The notes beneath the pieces are model-generated. The model worked only from the letters and a program-made list of their open reading frames with translations. It did no database searches and was not told where the DNA came from. A stretch of 32,013 nucleotides of DNA, from assembly GCA_019649035.1 (NCBI GenBank), contig BMAT01001035.1:25404-57416 (forward strand). The letters are read 5' to 3'. Positions 30,335-32,013 of the stretch are shown one piece after another. The first letter of the stretch is position 1. Every line of letters begins with the position of its first letter. This DNA comes from Elysia marginata. Taxonomy: Eukaryota > Mollusca > Gastropoda > Plakobranchidae. Position numbers and translations under genes: made by a program.

Positions 30335-30809
30335 AAATCAAATCACCTAAAAGCTCATACACAAAAATCACAAGGTTTGAATTCCCTGCGGAGAGTGGGA
30401 CCTGTGAGGACCATCGCGAGTGTCCACAGTCGGGCGTGGCTAGGGCGTGCCAGTTAATCCCAGAAATCAATAAATAAGCTTACACAAACCATCGCCACGG
30501 GGATTTTCCTTCGTTTCAAGTTATAAATCTTCTAGTCAACTGGGAATTATGTTTTCTGAATATAGAGAAGCACATCAATTGCCACACTCCCCTACCAATA
30601 TACGTAGTAAAATCGTTCATTTTGTTGTCAAGATTTTTCTAGCCTTGGGACAAATAGTAGTAAGGAAGACGGATGAGAGATTGTTTTGAAACAGTTCAAG
30701 GTTTTCTCGGTACAAATAAGTCTCTTCAATTATTTATAAAATTCTGCCTTTGAATGACCTAATTCTGCTGCAACGTTATCCCATTGGTCTATACTGAATT
30801 AGTTGCAGA

Positions 30810-30970
30810 TAATAGAATCGTCTAACTAAAGACACGCGCCTCTCGAATCAAGAAGCCGTTGGTTGAATTCCTACATCTAGACCAGGTTAGGTTCAATGCT
30901 TCCTTGCCTGACCCGTGTGACAACCAGCTAGCTATAGGCAGTTACAGTTATTAAAAAAACCCACAAAAGT
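30810..30970 (+). mobile_element. Possible decayed tRNA-derived SINE
   Basis: A B-box-like GGTTGAATTCC at 30860-30870 is preceded by a degenerate tRNA-like stretch with GACACGCGCC and CTCGAATCAAGAAGCC. The downstream body ends in an A-rich run near 30955. No target duplication was identified. Confidence 0.35.
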
Positions 30971-31261
30971 AACGGGCTGATCCGGAAACCAGCTCCACGT
31001 TAGCTTTACATTATATCGGTTCTTCTTGCCTTGTTATGGAATAAAAGTGGAACACTTGGAGTCATCACCTATTTGGAGTCGATATTGCTTGATGAGACAA
31101 TGTAGTAGCTAATCTCTGTTTCCCATGTCTCTCGGTGGGTTAAGACTACCAGTTGATGAGTGTGAAGCTGATTTTCCTTTCATTTAAAATATTTTTTTAA
31201 AAATCTAATAACAGATAATTAGCAGCATCAGCGGCAATAGAAGTAGAAGTAGTTTTTTTTT

Positions 31262-31725
31262 CCCCTGTGCTTTCTATTCTTTTTGTGACCCGGTTTGATT
31301 AGATGATTAGATAACATCTTTTATTAGTTCATGCTGTGTGTTGCGATACATTGACAGTTGAACAATTTAAATCTCTTAAAACTAATGCGTGGTTAGAAAT
31401 TTCTTAAAAGGTAGGCATGCATTTAGTAGAATTAATAGAACATTACTAAACCCTCCGCTCCAAGAGTCGCGAGGGAGCACTTCCCCATTCCCAGTCCATA
31501 TGGGACTGTCCAGCGTCACCACGGGGCCGAAAAATTTTAAGCTCAGTCTCTTGCTATGGTGACTTTGTTAGTTGTTAAATCACTATTCTATTCTAGGGTT
31601 AAACATGGTACAAGTGACGTGATCTACTGAGAGGAGGGGATGAGAGAGAAAGAGAGAATGAGGGAGATTTATAGAGAGAAGGGGGCTAGAGTAGAGGATT
31701 CAAGCTAGATTTGAGGGTAAGATTG
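31262..31725. repeat. Dispersed repeat, copy 2
   Basis: This is the same repeat and orientation as 27702-28261, shorter mainly because its GA tract (31628-31680) is shorter. The copies differ at many single bases, so the duplication is not recent. Confidence 0.85.
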
Positions 31726-31871
31726 ATTACATTAAGTGGAAGATTCATCTCAGATGTTCATTTTTTGAGGGTCTTATAGAGCTATTCTGCAAGGTTTAGT
31801 ACAAACATGGATATGGGCGGTACCTCCTTTTGAGCACTTCCATTTTGCCTCTATGGCTGCTGAATGGAAAA

Positions 31872-31872
<1 letters not shown>

Positions 31873-31920
<48 letters not shown>

Positions 31921-31969
31921 GAGTAGTAGTAGTATTAGTAGTAGTAGTATTAGTAGTAGTAGTAGTAGT
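31873..31969. repeat. (AGT)n microsatellite near the right edge
   Basis: A trinucleotide run with a few ATT and GAG interruptions. It explains the leucine- and threonine-rich open frames on the minus strand. Confidence 0.95.
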
Positions 31970-32013
31970 GGGAGCACATCGGAGGACCAACTAAACACTG
32001 ACGTAATGCCGAC

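Noticed and set aside
31774-31998. Leucine- or threonine-rich open frames on the minus strand
   Set aside because: Translation of the (AGT)n microsatellite.

Overview
This is animal genomic DNA: AT-rich, intron-bearing, with an assembly gap and many transposable elements. I read it as a gastropod mollusc, possibly a heterobranch. The reasons are the abundant TCTAGATC and AGGCCT palindromes, the (GA)n and (AGT)n microsatellites, tRNA-derived SINEs ending in AATC repeats, and the CR1/L2-like LINEs. The host group is an inference; no single gene here fixes the species.

Two protein-coding genes can be rebuilt from short exons with matching splice phases. On the minus strand (5633 down to 1167) lies the 5' half of ERI1, the 3'-5' exoribonuclease 1/3'hExo family. 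Its four coding exons give a variable N-terminus, the SAP domain split over two exons, and the first half of the DEDDh nuclease including the D-F-E motif. The rest of the nuclease must lie left of the window. On the plus strand (about 14834 to 21842) lies the 3' part of a gene for a single-pass membrane protein. It has two tandem three-finger (Ly6/uPAR/activin-receptor-ectodomain-like) domains, a glycine-rich transmembrane helix and a short tail, with no kinase. Its signal-peptide exon was not securely found. I cannot match it to a named gene, and it is the best candidate for something undescribed.

The rest is repeats. From about 9700 to 12730 is a nested structure: an old CR1/L2-like LINE (A) is split at its YADD catalytic motif by a younger 5'-truncated LINE (B). 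A SINE with a perfect 14-bp target duplication sits in A's 3' end. That SINE and a third LINE (C, 28371-29089, RNase H end plus zinc-knuckle) share about 57 bases at their 3' ends, which points to a LINE/SINE partnership. A second SINE (25157-25463) shares a central block with the first. DNA-transposon remnants include pogo/Tigger-like elements with CAGTGGAA ends and TA targets (13754-13932, 15196-16551, 22734-22884) and a TTAA-flanked piggyBac-like MITE (20707-21022). Tandem arrays lie at 1-240, 2116-2249, 2778-3115, 25843-26002 and 30218-30334. A roughly 0.5-kb repeat occurs twice at 27702 and 31262.

The two genes face away from each other, with their 5' ends in the 5.6-14.8 kb region. Several ATGGCGG-type, CpG-containing patches there (7540-7930, 8855-8935) could be promoters. 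No functional link between the genes is evident. Stretches in which I saw nothing beyond AT-rich non-coding DNA are 441-1166, 3624-4560, 5634-6540, 7331-7540, 9055-9700, 12731-13750, 13935-14830, 16552-17361, 17531-18857, 19007-20706, 21979-22733, 22885-23477, 23819-25146, 26003-27426, 29101-29870, 29943-30217, 30335-30780 and 30971-31261.
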